Source: an uncultured Cohaesibacter sp. (lineage in GTDB: Bacteria > Pseudomonadota > Alphaproteobacteria > Rhizobiales > Cohaesibacteraceae). Taken from it: DNA of 64,000 nt. The DNA lies in NCBI RefSeq assembly GCF_963667045.1, contig NZ_OY762934.1:1047501-1111500 (forward strand). The letters run 5' to 3'. Under the pieces are notes generated by a model, which saw nothing but the letters and a program-made list of their open reading frames with translations, was not told the DNA's origin and made no database searches. Made by a program: the position numbers and the translations under genes. Below are positions 1 through 8,642 of this stretch, one piece after another. The first letter of the stretch is position 1, and the number at the start of each line of letters is the position of its first letter.

Positions 1-116
1 ATGACCACGATAATCATTTCTCTGGCCTCACAGTTTCATTGCGTTGCTGACGACAGGCGTCTCTTCCCATTATTCTTGTTTTTCTGTTTTGGCTTCCGGT
101 CACCCACGCACGCCTA
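1..116. other. Window edge downstream of gnd, no gene seen
   Basis: This is the stretch after the stop of the minus-strand 6-phosphogluconate dehydrogenase gene. It has a T-rich run around positions 70-92 on the plus strand but no convincing stem followed by a T tract on the minus strand, so I cannot mark a terminator for the operon. The open frame that crosses it on the plus strand has no ribosome binding site and no recognisable protein. Confidence 0.5.
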
Positions 117-1514
117 TCAGTCCGACGACGCGCTCCAGTCGAAGTGGAAGTGTCCCGAACGATCTGTCCGCTCGAAGGTGTGGGCACCGAAATAGTCGCG
201 CTGCCCCTGAATGAGATTGGCACCGACACACTGACTGCGCCGTCCATCAAGCCATGACAGAGCGGAATAGAAGCAGGGAACCGGCGTTCCCGTGGCAGCA
301 GCGACGCCTGCGACGGCCCGCATCGCCGTTTCAGAGGCATTGAGGACGCCGTCAGCAAAGGGGCTTGCCAGCATGTCGGAGTCCTGTGGCATGGAGGCGA
401 TCGGGTCAAGCATGACCGAGCGGATGATGCAGCCGGCACGCCAACCACGAGCGACGGCGGCAAGATCCGTGTTCCATCCATTGGCTTTGGATGCAGCTGC
501 GATCAGCTCAAGTCCCTGAATATAGCAGGCCAGCATGGCCGCGGGCAGTGCTGCGCCAATCTCTTCGGCCAGCGCTTCCCCATTGATGCCCTCATTGGGA
601 GACAGCCGCTTTTCCAGTGACAATCGGTCCCGACCAGAAAGCGCCCGCGCCAGAAAGGCGGCAGCAATCGTCGGGATCGCCACGCCATATTCAAGCCCGG
701 CTTCGGTTGTCCAGCGGCCTGTGCCCTTATGTCCTGCCGCATCCTTGATGATTTCGAGGATCGGGCGATCCGTTTCTGGGTCGATGGTATTGGCAATATC
801 TGCGGAGATCTCGAGCAGATAGGAGGCTGCCGGGCCACGATTCCACCTGGAAAAGAGGGACGAAATTTGTCCGTGGTCGCGCCCGGCAGGCCCAGACAGC
901 AGCAGATAGGCTTCCGCCAGAATCTGCATCTGGGCGTATTCGATTCCGTTGTGTACGGTCTTGACAAAGTGCCCCGCCCCACCGGCACCGTGGGCGGCAT
1001 AGCAGGCCTCGCCATCAGGAGCCTTGGCGGCAATGGCCGAGAACAGGTCATCGACATGGGCAAGGGCAGCCCTGTTGCCACCAGCCATAAGAGCTGGCCC
1101 AAAGCGTGCGCCGGTCTCTCCTCCGGAGACCCCTAGACCCACGAAGACAAGATCGCTGGCTTCAAGCAGCGCGGCGCGACGCTCCGTATCCCGATAAAAG
1201 GAGTTGCCCCCGTCCATCACGATATCTCCTGCGGACAGCAGAGGAGACAGGCGGGCGATCATCTCGTCCACAGGTTCTCCGGCCTTGATCATCATCAGGA
1301 TCCGGGCTGGTTTCTTCAGAGAGGCCACTAGGCCTTCAAGACTGTCGTGCAGCCCGACACTCGCACCCAGCGCTTCCCGCGCTCCCTCCAATGCCTCGGG
1401 GAAGGCATCGTAAGCGGAGACAGAGAACCCGTGGTCAACAAAGTTGAGCGCGAGATTGCGCCCCATGACACCGAGACCGATAATGGCAATGTCTGCAAGT
1501 GTTCGGTTTTGCAT
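117..1514 (-). CDS. gnd: 6-phosphogluconate dehydrogenase, decarboxylating
   Basis: Oxidises 6-phosphogluconate to ribulose 5-phosphate, CO2 and NAD(P)H in the cytoplasm. The 465-residue product has the N-terminal Rossmann motif GLGVMGRNLALN (about residues 13-24), the catalytic segment GAGHFVKTVHNGIEY near residue 180 with the family lysine, the DAAGHKGTGRWT motif near 255, and the usual C-terminal tail with HTFER. Length is normal for the family (about 470). AAGGTG lies about 9 nt before the ATG. It starts 12 bp after the stop of the galactonate kinase gene and is the last gene of the galactonate operon. This is an odd place, because the De Ley-Doudoroff galactonate route does not need this enzyme. 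Function by family is clear; its role in this operon is inferred. Confidence 0.93.
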   Translation of the reverse strand: MQNRTLADIAIIGLGVMGRNLALNFVDHGFSVSAYDAFPEALEGAREALGASVGLHDSLEGLVASLKKPARILMMIKAGEPVDEMIARLSPLLSAGDIVMDGGNSFYRDTERRAALLEASDLVFVGLGVSGGETGARFGPALMAGGNRAALAHVDDLFSAIAAKAPDGEACYAAHGAGGAGHFVKTVHNGIEYAQMQILAEAYLLLSGPAGRDHGQISSLFSRWNRGPAASYLLEISADIANTIDPETDRPILEIIKDAAGHKGTGRWTTEAGLEYGVAIPTIAAAFLARALSGRDRLSLEKRLSPNEGINGEALAEEIGAALPAAMLACYIQGLELIAAASKANGWNTDLAAVARGWRAGCIIRSVMLDPIASMPQDSDMLASPFADGVLNASETAMRAVAGVAAATGTPVPCFYSALSWLDGRRSQCVGANLIQGQRDYFGAHTFERTDRSGHFHFDWSASSD

Positions 1515-1526
1515 CGAAATTCACCT

Positions 1527-2450
1527 TTATTTGCTATTTACGCCATGCAGGGCAGCCAGAGAGCGAACCCCGGCAAGCGTTGCATCCTTGGAGGATATGT
1601 GTCGGCTGGACAAACCCATGTGGGTTAGCGCCTGGCTGTAGGGTTTTGCAAGCCGATCAGCACAAACAAGCAGAATCTCTCTGCCTTCGCATTCATAAAT
1701 GGCGCGCATCGCCCGGATTTCCGAACCAATGAGCATGCCGGAGAGGAAACTGGCGGTCTGGGACTGTTCAAGATCGCCATAAAGAACCCGAGCCCGCGCC
1801 TTGAACAGGTGATTGAGCAGCCCCCCATCGCCTTCGATCTGTCCCAGACCCTTTTCAAAGCCATCCGAGTCGAATTCTGCAGACGGGTCTGCCATCAGGC
1901 CGAGGATCGAGTGTGTGCTCATCACCTCGTAAACTTCTCCCGTCATCGAGGTATGGAACCGGGTAAAGACGCCACCTTTCACTTCGCACCATTTGCTGTG
2001 GGTGCCAGGCAGGCAGATCAGCCCACACTCGAGGCCAAGACTTGCCAAGGCTCCAAAGATCTGGACTTCCTCGCCGCGAATGACGTCAGCATCCTGAGGC
2101 GCTCCGGACTGGCGGACGCCGGGGATGATGTAGGTATCGGCCATATCGGCAACGGGCACGATATCGCGGACAAGCTCCTCGCCCCGCATCGGCAGCGGCG
2201 GTTGCGGTGCCTGTTGCCAGCCCTGAGGCGCCCCGACCATACCGGCAAGATAGACCGGAATGGTCTCAGCACTGTCAGCACGCCAGCCATCGAGCTGGCT
2301 TCTGGCATAGTCTGCGAATTCGCTGCGTTGCAACGCCCGCATGCCCTTGCCTTCGGTGATTTCGGCAAGAATGGCCCCCGTGTCAGCTTCCAGCAACCAC
2401 GCCCTGAAGGAAGTGGTGCCCCAGTCGACAATGATCAGCTTGTTGGTCAT
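1527..2450 (-). CDS. dgoK: 2-dehydro-3-deoxygalactonokinase
   Basis: Phosphorylates 2-dehydro-3-deoxy-D-galactonate (KDGal) with ATP to the 6-phosphate, the second step of D-galactonate breakdown. The protein begins [18 protein letters not shown], with the DWGTT phosphate-binding motif of the DgoK family (actin/hexokinase-like fold), and carries a GTHSKW motif in the middle. I start it at the ATG at 2450, giving 307 residues, near the usual 290-310. A longer frame exists but would run deep into the aldolase gene. Its ATG overlaps the aldolase stop as ATGA (2447-2450), typical of translational coupling. It sits directly after dgoA and dgoD, which supports the call. Confidence 0.93.
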   Translation of the reverse strand: MTNKLIIVDWGTTSFRAWLLEADTGAILAEITEGKGMRALQRSEFADYARSQLDGWRADSAETIPVYLAGMVGAPQGWQQAPQPPLPMRGEELVRDIVPVADMADTYIIPGVRQSGAPQDADVIRGEEVQIFGALASLGLECGLICLPGTHSKWCEVKGGVFTRFHTSMTGEVYEVMSTHSILGLMADPSAEFDSDGFEKGLGQIEGDGGLLNHLFKARARVLYGDLEQSQTASFLSGMLIGSEIRAMRAIYECEGREILLVCADRLAKPYSQALTHMGLSSRHISSKDATLAGVRSLAALHGVNSK

Positions 2451-3088
2451 TTCATGCGCTTCCACTGGCTTACCAGAGCACGGGCTGCGTTTCTGACTTC
2501 TTCGTCTGACCGCCCCGGCTTCCACAGATCGGAGCCGACGCCGAAGCCGGCTGCGCCTGCGGCCACATATTCCTCGAACTGGTCAGGCCCCACGCCGCCA
2601 ACGGCAAGAACGCGCATCGAGGGTGGCAGGACAACCTTGACGTCCTTGATATATTGACCGCCAAACCGGGCGGCAGGGAAGAATTTAAGCACGGTCGCAC
2701 CTGAACGGGTTGCCAGCAGGGCTTCGGTCGGCGTCAGGCAGCCGATGCAGGATGGCATGCCAAGCGCGTTTGCCTTGCGGATGACGTCCGGATCGGTATT
2801 GGGCGTTACAATGAATTGCGCTCCAGCATCATGAACTGCCTCAGTGTCCTCGGGGCTCAGCACCGTTCCGGCACCAATCATGATGCCTTCGGGAGCGGCT
2901 TCGACCATTTCCCTGATGGCGTCTGTCGCATCCGAAGAGGTCAGCGGCACTTCGATAAGAGTAAAGCCTTCCTCGACAAGAATGCCGAGGAGGGTTTTGG
3001 CACGCTCGGCCGGGACGCCGCGCAGGATCGCAACAAGCGGCATGCTGGCAAAGGCAGTTTCGAACGCGTCCTTGAAGGTGCTTACCAT
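2447..3088 (-). CDS. dgoA: 2-dehydro-3-deoxy-6-phosphogalactonate aldolase
   Basis: Cleaves KDGal-6-phosphate to pyruvate and glyceraldehyde 3-phosphate. The 213-residue protein is a class I KDPG/KDPGal-type aldolase with a TIM barrel. The catalytic glutamate lies in LIEVPLTS (E46) and the Schiff-base lysine in ATVLKFFPA (K135). GAGTVL, VTPNTD and AVGGVGPDQ are further family motifs. Length matches E. coli DgoA (about 205). It overlaps dgoD by 7 bp and dgoK by 4 bp, so the three enzymes are probably made together. A KDPG (Eda) role cannot be excluded from the fold alone, but the neighbours favour the galactonate isomer. Confidence 0.93.
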   Translation of the reverse strand: MVSTFKDAFETAFASMPLVAILRGVPAERAKTLLGILVEEGFTLIEVPLTSSDATDAIREMVEAAPEGIMIGAGTVLSPEDTEAVHDAGAQFIVTPNTDPDVIRKANALGMPSCIGCLTPTEALLATRSGATVLKFFPAARFGGQYIKDVKVVLPPSMRVLAVGGVGPDQFEEYVAAGAAGFGVGSDLWKPGRSDEEVRNAARALVSQWKRMK

Positions 3089-4230
3089 TCTGCCACACTC
3101 CCGTCTTCATGCCGCCAGATCGGGTTGTGCCAATTGTGCCCTTCCTTGGAGCGCTCAATGACATAGTCTTCATTGATCTCGACACCAAGGCCCGGACCAG
3201 TCAGGGCATGGACATAGCCATCGACAATGGTCAGCGGGCTCGGATCAACCATATAGTCGAGCACATCGTTGCCGACATTGTAGTGGATGCCCATCGACTG
3301 TTCCTGAATGAAGGCATTGTAGGACACAAAGTCCAGATGCAGGGAAGCAGCCAGGGTGCACGGGCCAAGCGGGCAATGCGGCGCGATGGCAACGTCATAG
3401 GCTTCTGCCATGGCGGCAACCTTGAACACCTCGGTGAGGCCGCCGCAGTGGCTGAGGTCCGGCTGGATGATGTCGACCATGCGCTGTTCCAGCACATCGC
3501 GGAAGCCGTAGCGGGAGAAGATGCGTTCGCCGGAGGCGATCGGATAGCCAAGCCCACCGCCGATTTCCTTGAGGCAGGACAGATGCTCGGTCAGCACCGG
3601 CTCTTCAACGAACATCGGGTGATACTGTTCCAGCTCGCGCAGCAGTGCCTTGGCCATGGGGCGATGGACACGGCCGTGGAAGTCGATGGCAATGCCGACA
3701 TCCGGGCCAACAGCCTGACGGGCTTCAGCCACGCGCGCAACGGCATCATCAATCTTGGCGTGGCTGTCAACGAATGCCATTTCCGGCGTACCGTTCATCT
3801 TGAAGGCGGTAAAGCCACTGGCAACCACTTCCTTGGCCTGACGACCGACGTCGTTGGGGCGGTCCCCACCGATCCAGCAATACATGCGCATCTTGTCGCG
3901 CAGCTTGCCGCCGAGCAGTTCATGAACCGGAACGCCCAGAGCCTTGCCCTTGATGTCCCACAGGGCCTGATCAATGCCGGCGATGGCGGACATGAGGATC
4001 GGGCCGCCGCGGTAGAAGCCGGTCCGGTAGAGCATCTGCCAGATATCCTGGATGTGGCGCGGGTCGCGGCCAATCAGCTCTTCGGCCATTTCCTCGACGG
4101 CAGCCTTAACCGTGCGGGCGCGGCCTTCGATGACGGGCTCGCCCCAGCCGCTGACACCTTCATCCGTTTCGATTTTTACAAACATCCAGCGGGGAGGCAC
4201 CAGCCAAGTTTTTACATTCGTTATTTTCAT
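3082..4230 (-). CDS. dgoD: D-galactonate dehydratase
   Basis: Dehydrates D-galactonate to 2-dehydro-3-deoxy-D-galactonate; a Mg-dependent enolase-superfamily (mandelate racemase subgroup) enzyme. From the ATG at 4230 it is 382 residues, the length I recall for E. coli DgoD, and many blocks look the same from memory: [40 protein letters not shown], and the last residues [10 protein letters not shown]. The active-site pieces are all present: DFHGR (base Asp/His), FVEEP and SGERIF (metal glutamates), APHCPLGP (catalytic His) and IQEQSMG. A frame extending 18 codons upstream exists but ignores this conserved N terminus. It follows the TRAP genes and overlaps dgoA. Confidence 0.96.
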   Translation of the reverse strand: MKITNVKTWLVPPRWMFVKIETDEGVSGWGEPVIEGRARTVKAAVEEMAEELIGRDPRHIQDIWQMLYRTGFYRGGPILMSAIAGIDQALWDIKGKALGVPVHELLGGKLRDKMRMYCWIGGDRPNDVGRQAKEVVASGFTAFKMNGTPEMAFVDSHAKIDDAVARVAEARQAVGPDVGIAIDFHGRVHRPMAKALLRELEQYHPMFVEEPVLTEHLSCLKEIGGGLGYPIASGERIFSRYGFRDVLEQRMVDIIQPDLSHCGGLTEVFKVAAMAEAYDVAIAPHCPLGPCTLAASLHLDFVSYNAFIQEQSMGIHYNVGNDVLDYMVDPSPLTIVDGYVHALTGPGLGVEINEDYVIERSKEGHNWHNPIWRHEDGSVAEW

Positions 4231-4320
4231 TTCATCATCCGCCTTTGGGAGAGTTTGGAGCCGGTCCGGCGATTGGCTCACCACAGGGGTTTATCGTCGG
4301 ACCGGTGATGCTTCAGTCTA

Positions 4321-5649
4321 TTAGTTCACCATCCACAACACGAGGTTCGGGAAGGAGAGCATGATGGCCAGAACCGTCAACTGCATGAGGATGAATGGCC
4401 ACAGGGAAGCGAAGATATCGCCAAGCGAGATTTCCGGCGGCGCCACACCCTTCAGGTAGAAGGCCGCAGGACCAAACGGCGGGCTGAGGAAGGAAACCTG
4501 CATGTTGATCGCGAACAGCACACCGAACCAGATCGGGTCATAGCCAAGCTGCGTGATGATTGGCACGAAGATCGGCAGGGTCAGCATGGCGATGCCAATC
4601 CAGTCGAGGAACAGGCCAAGGACGAGCAGGATCAGCATCATGACCATGATGATCACAACCGGAGCCGCATCCAGACCGAGGATGGTGTTGGAGACGAAGC
4701 GGTTACCGCCCATCAGGTTGTAGACGCCAACCAGGGTGGCCGCACCGACGCCGATCCAGACGATCATGCCGCAGGTGGTCATGGTTTGCATGACGCTCTG
4801 ATGGATGAGCTTGAAGTCGAGTTCGCGGCGGATGGCCGTTGCGGCGAGCACACCGAACACACCCATGGCAGCCGCTTCCGTCACGGAGGCGATACCGGCG
4901 TAGATGGTTCCGAGCACCATGAAGGCGATGGCAGCGGGCAGCAGGATCGACTTGATGGCCTGACGACGGGCAACCTTGCGCTCTTCGGGAGGCATAGGCG
5001 CCATCGGAGGAGCCAGGCTTGGATTGAGCAGGCAGCGTCCGAGCACGTAGGCCATGTAGAGGCCGGCGAGCATGACACCCGGAATGATGGCAGCGGTGAA
5101 GAGATCCGCAATGGAAACAGACGCGATGAGGCCGTAGATGATCAGCACGATGGACGGCGGGATCATGGTGCCCAGCGAGCCACCACCGCAAACCACGCCG
5201 ATGGCGATCTTGCGATCATACCCCAGACGCAGCATCTGTGGCAGGGCAAGGATACCCAGAAGAACAATCTCGCCACCAATGATGCCGGACATGGCAGCCA
5301 GAAAGACCGACACGATCAAGGTCTGGATGGCAACACCGCCCGGAAGACGCCCTGCGAGCACTCTCATGCCCGAGAACAAATCCTTGGCTATCCCCGATCG
5401 GTCCAGCAATGACGCCATGAAGACGAACATTGGCACCGCGACAAGCGAATATTCAGTAACAAAGCCATAGACGCGGCTGATAACAAGAGGAATTGCGTTG
5501 GGACCAAACCAGCCGACGGTGAAGACCAAAGCGACCAGACCAGTGACAAATGCAAGAGGAAGGCCGGTGAGCAGCAGGAGGAAGATGCTACCGACAAGAA
5601 CATATGTGCCCCATTCAATGCCCAGGGCTTGCAGGCCAAGACCACCCAT
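4321..5649 (-). CDS. TRAP transporter large permease, DctM family (galactonate operon)
   Basis: The 12-TM-type large membrane subunit of a tripartite ATP-independent periplasmic transporter, which carries out Na+-driven uptake. The 442-residue protein is almost entirely hydrophobic segments, with family motifs such as GGGSLGTMIPPSI and, near the C terminus, SFLSPPFGPAAFYLKG. The usual SGSSAA-like loop reads SGIIGGEIVLLG, which places it in a branch different from the second DctM in this window (18646-19929). GAGGAG lies about 10 nt before the ATG and the gene begins 2 bp after the small permease. Because it lies between the binding protein and the galactonate enzymes, I infer D-galactonate or a related aldonate as substrate. 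Substrate specificity is not shown by the sequence. Confidence 0.9.
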   Translation of the reverse strand: MGGLGLQALGIEWGTYVLVGSIFLLLLTGLPLAFVTGLVALVFTVGWFGPNAIPLVISRVYGFVTEYSLVAVPMFVFMASLLDRSGIAKDLFSGMRVLAGRLPGGVAIQTLIVSVFLAAMSGIIGGEIVLLGILALPQMLRLGYDRKIAIGVVCGGGSLGTMIPPSIVLIIYGLIASVSIADLFTAAIIPGVMLAGLYMAYVLGRCLLNPSLAPPMAPMPPEERKVARRQAIKSILLPAAIAFMVLGTIYAGIASVTEAAAMGVFGVLAATAIRRELDFKLIHQSVMQTMTTCGMIVWIGVGAATLVGVYNLMGGNRFVSNTILGLDAAPVVIIMVMMLILLVLGLFLDWIGIAMLTLPIFVPIITQLGYDPIWFGVLFAINMQVSFLSPPFGPAAFYLKGVAPPEISLGDIFASLWPFILMQLTVLAIMLSFPNLVLWMVN

Positions 5650-5651
5650 GA

Positions 5652-6257
5652 TCAGCTCTCCTCATTCTTATTGTTTTCGTTGACTGCGCGGATCGCCTTG
5701 ATGACGTGCAGGATGGACTGCACTGCCATGATGGCCAGAGCCATGAGGATGATGCCCTTGGTGAGGGCCGGGAACGGCGGGTTCCAGCTGGTACCAGACC
5801 GCTCCAGTTGCCAGGCACCGGACGGATTGTGCGAAGCGCGCCAGAAAAGAACAAAGGCGGCGTAGGACATCGCGATGGAGAAGAGGAAAGTTATGATGCT
5901 GTTGAAGACATCAAGCCTCTTGCGGGCCTTTTCGGACACCGTATCGTAGAGAATGCGAACACGGATGTGCTTGTCACGCGCAAGAGCAATCGGGCCACCC
6001 AGAGCAAAGATGATCGCGATCATGAAGACCGTGGTTTCGTGTACCCATGAGGTGGGGCTATCGAAGACATACCGGCTGATAACTTCGGTGACGCTGATAA
6101 CCATGGCCAGAAAAACCAGCCAGGCCAGGCCGCGTCCGCACCAGTCGATGGCAGCATCAAGCGGTGTGCGGATCTCTCCATCCACGCCGACCGGCTCAGC
6201 CGTGGCGGGAGTGTTGGATTCAGTAGACATTTGAGAAACTTTCGCAGGATCGGCCAT
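5652..6257 (-). CDS. TRAP transporter small permease, DctQ family (galactonate operon)
   Basis: The four-TM small membrane subunit that pairs with the large permease. It has a hydrophilic N terminus of about 45 residues, then hydrophobic segments beginning LAWLVFLAMVISVTEVISR, and the typical polar loop PTSWVHET before the second helix. About 201 residues from the ATG at 6257; other possible starts are a GTG at 6293 and ATGs at 6266 and 6230, and none has a strong ribosome binding site, so the start is uncertain. It is separated from the dctP gene by a perfect hairpin at 6311-6333, which may lower membrane-subunit expression relative to the binding protein. Confidence 0.85.
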   Translation of the reverse strand: MADPAKVSQMSTESNTPATAEPVGVDGEIRTPLDAAIDWCGRGLAWLVFLAMVISVTEVISRYVFDSPTSWVHETTVFMIAIIFALGGPIALARDKHIRVRILYDTVSEKARKRLDVFNSIITFLFSIAMSYAAFVLFWRASHNPSGAWQLERSGTSWNPPFPALTKGIILMALAIMAVQSILHVIKAIRAVNENNKNEES

Positions 6258-6310
6258 GCGACGCATCTGCTCGAGACACGTCAGACGTGACACCAGAAAT
6301 CGAGCAATCG

Positions 6311-6333
6311 TCCGGCGGGAGGACCCCGCCGGA
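6311..6333 (-). other. Intercistronic hairpin between dctP and dctQ
   Basis: A perfect 9-bp inverted repeat, TCCGGCGGG and CCCGCCGGA, separated by 5 bases, lies between the stop of the binding-protein gene and the small permease gene. There is no following T run on the minus strand. It fits an attenuator or 3'-end stabiliser that lets the binding protein exceed the membrane subunits; this role is inferred. Confidence 0.6.
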
Positions 6334-6345
6334 CATCGGGGTCTT

Positions 6346-7380
6346 TTACATCAGGTCCCGTTTCGTCAGGAAGGCGACGACCGAGTCATAGACTTTCTGG
6401 GTCAGCTCGTTCTTCTTGGCCCAGTTGGCCCATTCTTCCTTGGCGATGTTACGGAATTTCTTGCGTTCTTCCGGAGCCATGTCGATGATCTCGATATTCG
6501 GATCAGCGCGGGCTTCGGCGACGGCGTCCAGATCGCGGGCCTTCAGCTTGAAGACCAGATCATAGGCCAGATCGTCGGTCGCAACTTCCATGGCAGTCTT
6601 GATGTCTTCCGGCAGACCGTCCCAGATTTCCTTGTTGATGGAAACGGCAACCATCGGCAGGGAGTGGAAGCCCGGATAGTTCGGATAACGTGCGAACTGG
6701 TGCAGCCCCTGAGCCTGGTTGGTGGAGAAGACGGTGTAGTCGGCGGCGTCGATCACGCCTTTTTCAAGACCGGTGTAAACTTCAGAACCCGGCAAGTTCA
6801 CAGGAGAAGCGCCAGCCTTGGAGAAGATCTCATAGACCATACCTTCAGGAGCGCGGACCTTGAGGCCCTTGAGGTCAGCAACGGTGCGGATCGGCTTCTT
6901 GGTCACGAAGGCTTCCAGGCCGGTCGCAGCTGCGCCGATGAGATGCACATTGTAAGGCTCGACAAGCTCATTATAGAGCTCTTCGCCACCGCCGTATTTC
7001 ATGTATTCCAGGAACTCGAGCGGATCGCCCCATGCGCCAACCAGGTTGCCGAGCATAGAGAAGGCAGGATCGATACCGGAGAAATAGCTCGGGTCAGTGA
7101 GATGACCTTGCAGAATGCCAGAGCGCACTGCGTCGAGGGTCTGGTTGTGGGGAACTACGGCGCCGGTTGGCAGGATCTCGATCTTGACGCGGCCATCGGT
7201 GATCTTTTCGATGTTGCTGGCCCAAAGTTTCTTGATCTCGAATTGTGGTTCGCCGGTGTTTTCCGAAGTCTGGAAAGTCCACTCATATTCGGCAGCAATG
7301 GCCTGATGAGCCATTACGAGGCCGAGAGCGGCACCAACGATCATTCCCCCACTTGCGCGAAGCAGTTTTGACAGAGACAT
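6346..7380 (-). CDS. TRAP transporter substrate-binding protein, DctP family (galactonate operon)
   Basis: Periplasmic solute receptor of the TRAP system, 344 residues. It starts with a Sec signal peptide (basic LSKLLRAS, hydrophobic core, cleavage after AIA). The family arginine that binds the substrate carboxylate lies in LKGLKVRAPEG, followed by LEKGVIDAADYTVF in the substrate pocket. AAGGAGGA lies 7-8 nt before the ATG. It is the first gene after the regulator, and all downstream genes are galactonate catabolism, so D-galactonate is the likely ligand (inference). Confidence 0.9.
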   Translation of the reverse strand: MSLSKLLRASGGMIVGAALGLVMAHQAIAAEYEWTFQTSENTGEPQFEIKKLWASNIEKITDGRVKIEILPTGAVVPHNQTLDAVRSGILQGHLTDPSYFSGIDPAFSMLGNLVGAWGDPLEFLEYMKYGGGEELYNELVEPYNVHLIGAAATGLEAFVTKKPIRTVADLKGLKVRAPEGMVYEIFSKAGASPVNLPGSEVYTGLEKGVIDAADYTVFSTNQAQGLHQFARYPNYPGFHSLPMVAVSINKEIWDGLPEDIKTAMEVATDDLAYDLVFKLKARDLDAVAEARADPNIEIIDMAPEERKKFRNIAKEEWANWAKKNELTQKVYDSVVAFLTKRDLM

Positions 7381-7400
7381 ATGAGTCCTCCTTGCTCATT

Positions 7401-7419
7401 GCCGACCAATCAGGTCGGC
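7401..7419 (-). promoter_or_regulatory. Hairpin in the leader of dctP
   Basis: A perfect 7-bp stem (GCCGACC / GGTCGGC, 5-base loop) lies between the regulator stop and the ribosome binding site of dctP. It could be a 5' stem that protects the transporter mRNA, an operator, or a weak read-through brake after the regulator. The sequence does not decide between these. Confidence 0.4.
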
Positions 7420-7475
7420 GTTTCAAAACACTCCGGGAAATGAGCCCTCCTCCAGGACCCCACAGCAATCGTGCT

Positions 7476-8237
7476 CTAGGTTTCTTTCTCTCCTGGGGTT
7501 TCCTCAAATCCCAAATCGTAGCCTGTCTGAGACAGAATGCGCGTTGCGGCTACATGCGCAGCATCGGAATCCCGCATCCGGATGGCTTCCATCAAACGAC
7601 GATGGCGCTCCAGACTCTCGCGAAGTTCTTCCGCTGTCTCGTTACTGGTCTTGATGACCAGCAAGATTGCCGGGCGCAAAATATGAACGATCTGCGCCCA
7701 AACCAGATTGTGCGTCGCCCGATAGATCGCCTCGTGGAAGGCGATGTCGGCATTGGAAAAGCATTCCCGCTCACCCAATGATGCGCGTCTTTCCCAGTTT
7801 GCCTCCATGATGTTGAAGGCATCCTCCATGGCCAGCAGATCGCGCGCGGTTGCCCGCTTTGCCGCCAGCGATGCGATGAGTGGTTCGGTTGTGCAGCGAA
7901 ATTCGAACACGTCATGCAGAACCCCAAGGTTCGGCGCGGCATAGTCTGCAATCCACCGGCTGACCTGACTGTCCAGAAAATTCCATTCCCGGAATTCCTG
8001 AACGGTGGTTCCACGCCCTGCCCGTCGCGCAACAATGCCCAGCGTCTCCATCACCTGAAGGGCCGAGCGAACAGATGCCCGGCTGATCTGGTAGGACGTT
8101 GCAAGTTCGATTTCCGGCGGCAAAGTATCCCCCGGAGCCAAAGAGCCATCAAAAACGAGCTTTGCAAGCTCATCAGCAAGCTGGCCACCTACGGCCTTCG
8201 AGCTGCTTGTTTTTGATATTTCCACACTGTTGTTCAT
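7476..8237 (-). CDS. dgoR: FadR-type GntR regulator, probable galactonate repressor
   Basis: A 253-residue transcription factor with an N-terminal winged helix (about residues 15-82; GDTLPPEIELATSYQISRASVRSALQ with the typical GntR RASVR recognition helix) and a C-terminal all-helical FCD domain. The likely metal-binding FCD residues are visible in FSNADIAFHEAI and ERHRRLMEAI. It is the first gene of the galactonate operon and reads in the same direction. E. coli DgoR, a FadR-type repressor released by galactonate, is the nearest known model; the same role here is inferred from context. The ATG at 8237 has only a weak GGAAC upstream. Palindromic candidate operators lie just upstream at 8252-8308, consistent with autoregulation. 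Confidence 0.85.
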   Translation of the reverse strand: MNNSVEISKTSSSKAVGGQLADELAKLVFDGSLAPGDTLPPEIELATSYQISRASVRSALQVMETLGIVARRAGRGTTVQEFREWNFLDSQVSRWIADYAAPNLGVLHDVFEFRCTTEPLIASLAAKRATARDLLAMEDAFNIMEANWERRASLGERECFSNADIAFHEAIYRATHNLVWAQIVHILRPAILLVIKTSNETAEELRESLERHRRLMEAIRMRDSDAAHVAATRILSQTGYDLGFEETPGEKET

Positions 8238-8251
8238 CGTGTTGTTCCACT

Positions 8252-8308
8252 CATTGTCAGATCAAGCTAGTTTAATTGTCTGACATTTGCAACATCTAAA
8301 TCAGACAA
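8252..8308. promoter_or_regulatory. Candidate FadR/DgoR-type operators
   Basis: Upstream of the regulator gene there is an 11-base near-palindrome, TTGTCTGACAT (8276-8286), that fits the TnGTCnGACnA pattern common for FadR-type GntR proteins. A matching arm TCAGACAA follows at 8301-8308, so TTGTCTGA and TCAGACAA form a perfect 8-bp inverted repeat over 33 bp. A weaker copy, TTGTCAGATCAA, begins at 8254. Position and symmetry suggest autoregulation and control of the operon from this promoter. Binding itself is inferred. Confidence 0.55.
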
Positions 8309-8572
8309 AGATGCTCAACTGTCAGTCCGCAAGAAAAAGTCCCGGAAATCCGGCTTCTTCCAGCTACACCAAGCAAGACATGAGCGGAAGACGGCAGGCC
8401 GTCTTTCGATAAAGCTGTGTTCAAAATATAAGGTCACACGCAGTCTTTTGAGCCTGATTGCAGCCGATTCCGGCCGTCCAGCACCGGAAACTGGCCTAAA
8501 ATGCAGAGCCACTGCGGCATCGCGAATCAGGCTCGGTGCGGGATGTTTCCCTTTGCCTGCCAGCGTTCTCGG

Positions 8573-8614
8573 CCAAAACAAGCAAAGGCCCGGAAGCTGT
8601 CGCGCTTCCGGGCC
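8573..8614 (-). terminator. Rho-independent terminator of the ribokinase operon
   Basis: On the minus strand an 11-bp perfect GC-rich stem (GGCCCGGAAGC / GCTTCCGGGCC at 8587-8614, 6-base loop) is followed by TTTGCTTGTTTT. It lies about 30 bp after the ribokinase stop. This is a good intrinsic terminator for the IclR/TctC/ribokinase transcript. Confidence 0.88.
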
Positions 8615-8642
8615 TGGGGCATTGATAACAATCGGAACCAGA

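Larger units (their letters stand above)
8238..8642. other. Intergenic region between the galactonate and ribokinase operons
   Basis: About 405 bp without a convincing gene. It holds the candidate regulator operators next to the regulator start, a tight perfect inverted repeat at 8388-8405 (AAGACGGC / GCCGTCTT, 2-base gap) of unknown role, and the ribokinase terminator at 8573-8614. Open frames crossing it have no ribosome binding site or recognisable domain. Confidence 0.6.

Noticed and set aside
3109-4308. Plus-strand open frame of 399 codons
   Set aside because: It is the shadow of dgoD, whose conserved residues fix the real strand.
8388-8405. Tight inverted repeat as a terminator
   Set aside because: The arms are separated by only 2 bases and no T tract follows on either strand, so I list it only as a repeat within the gap.
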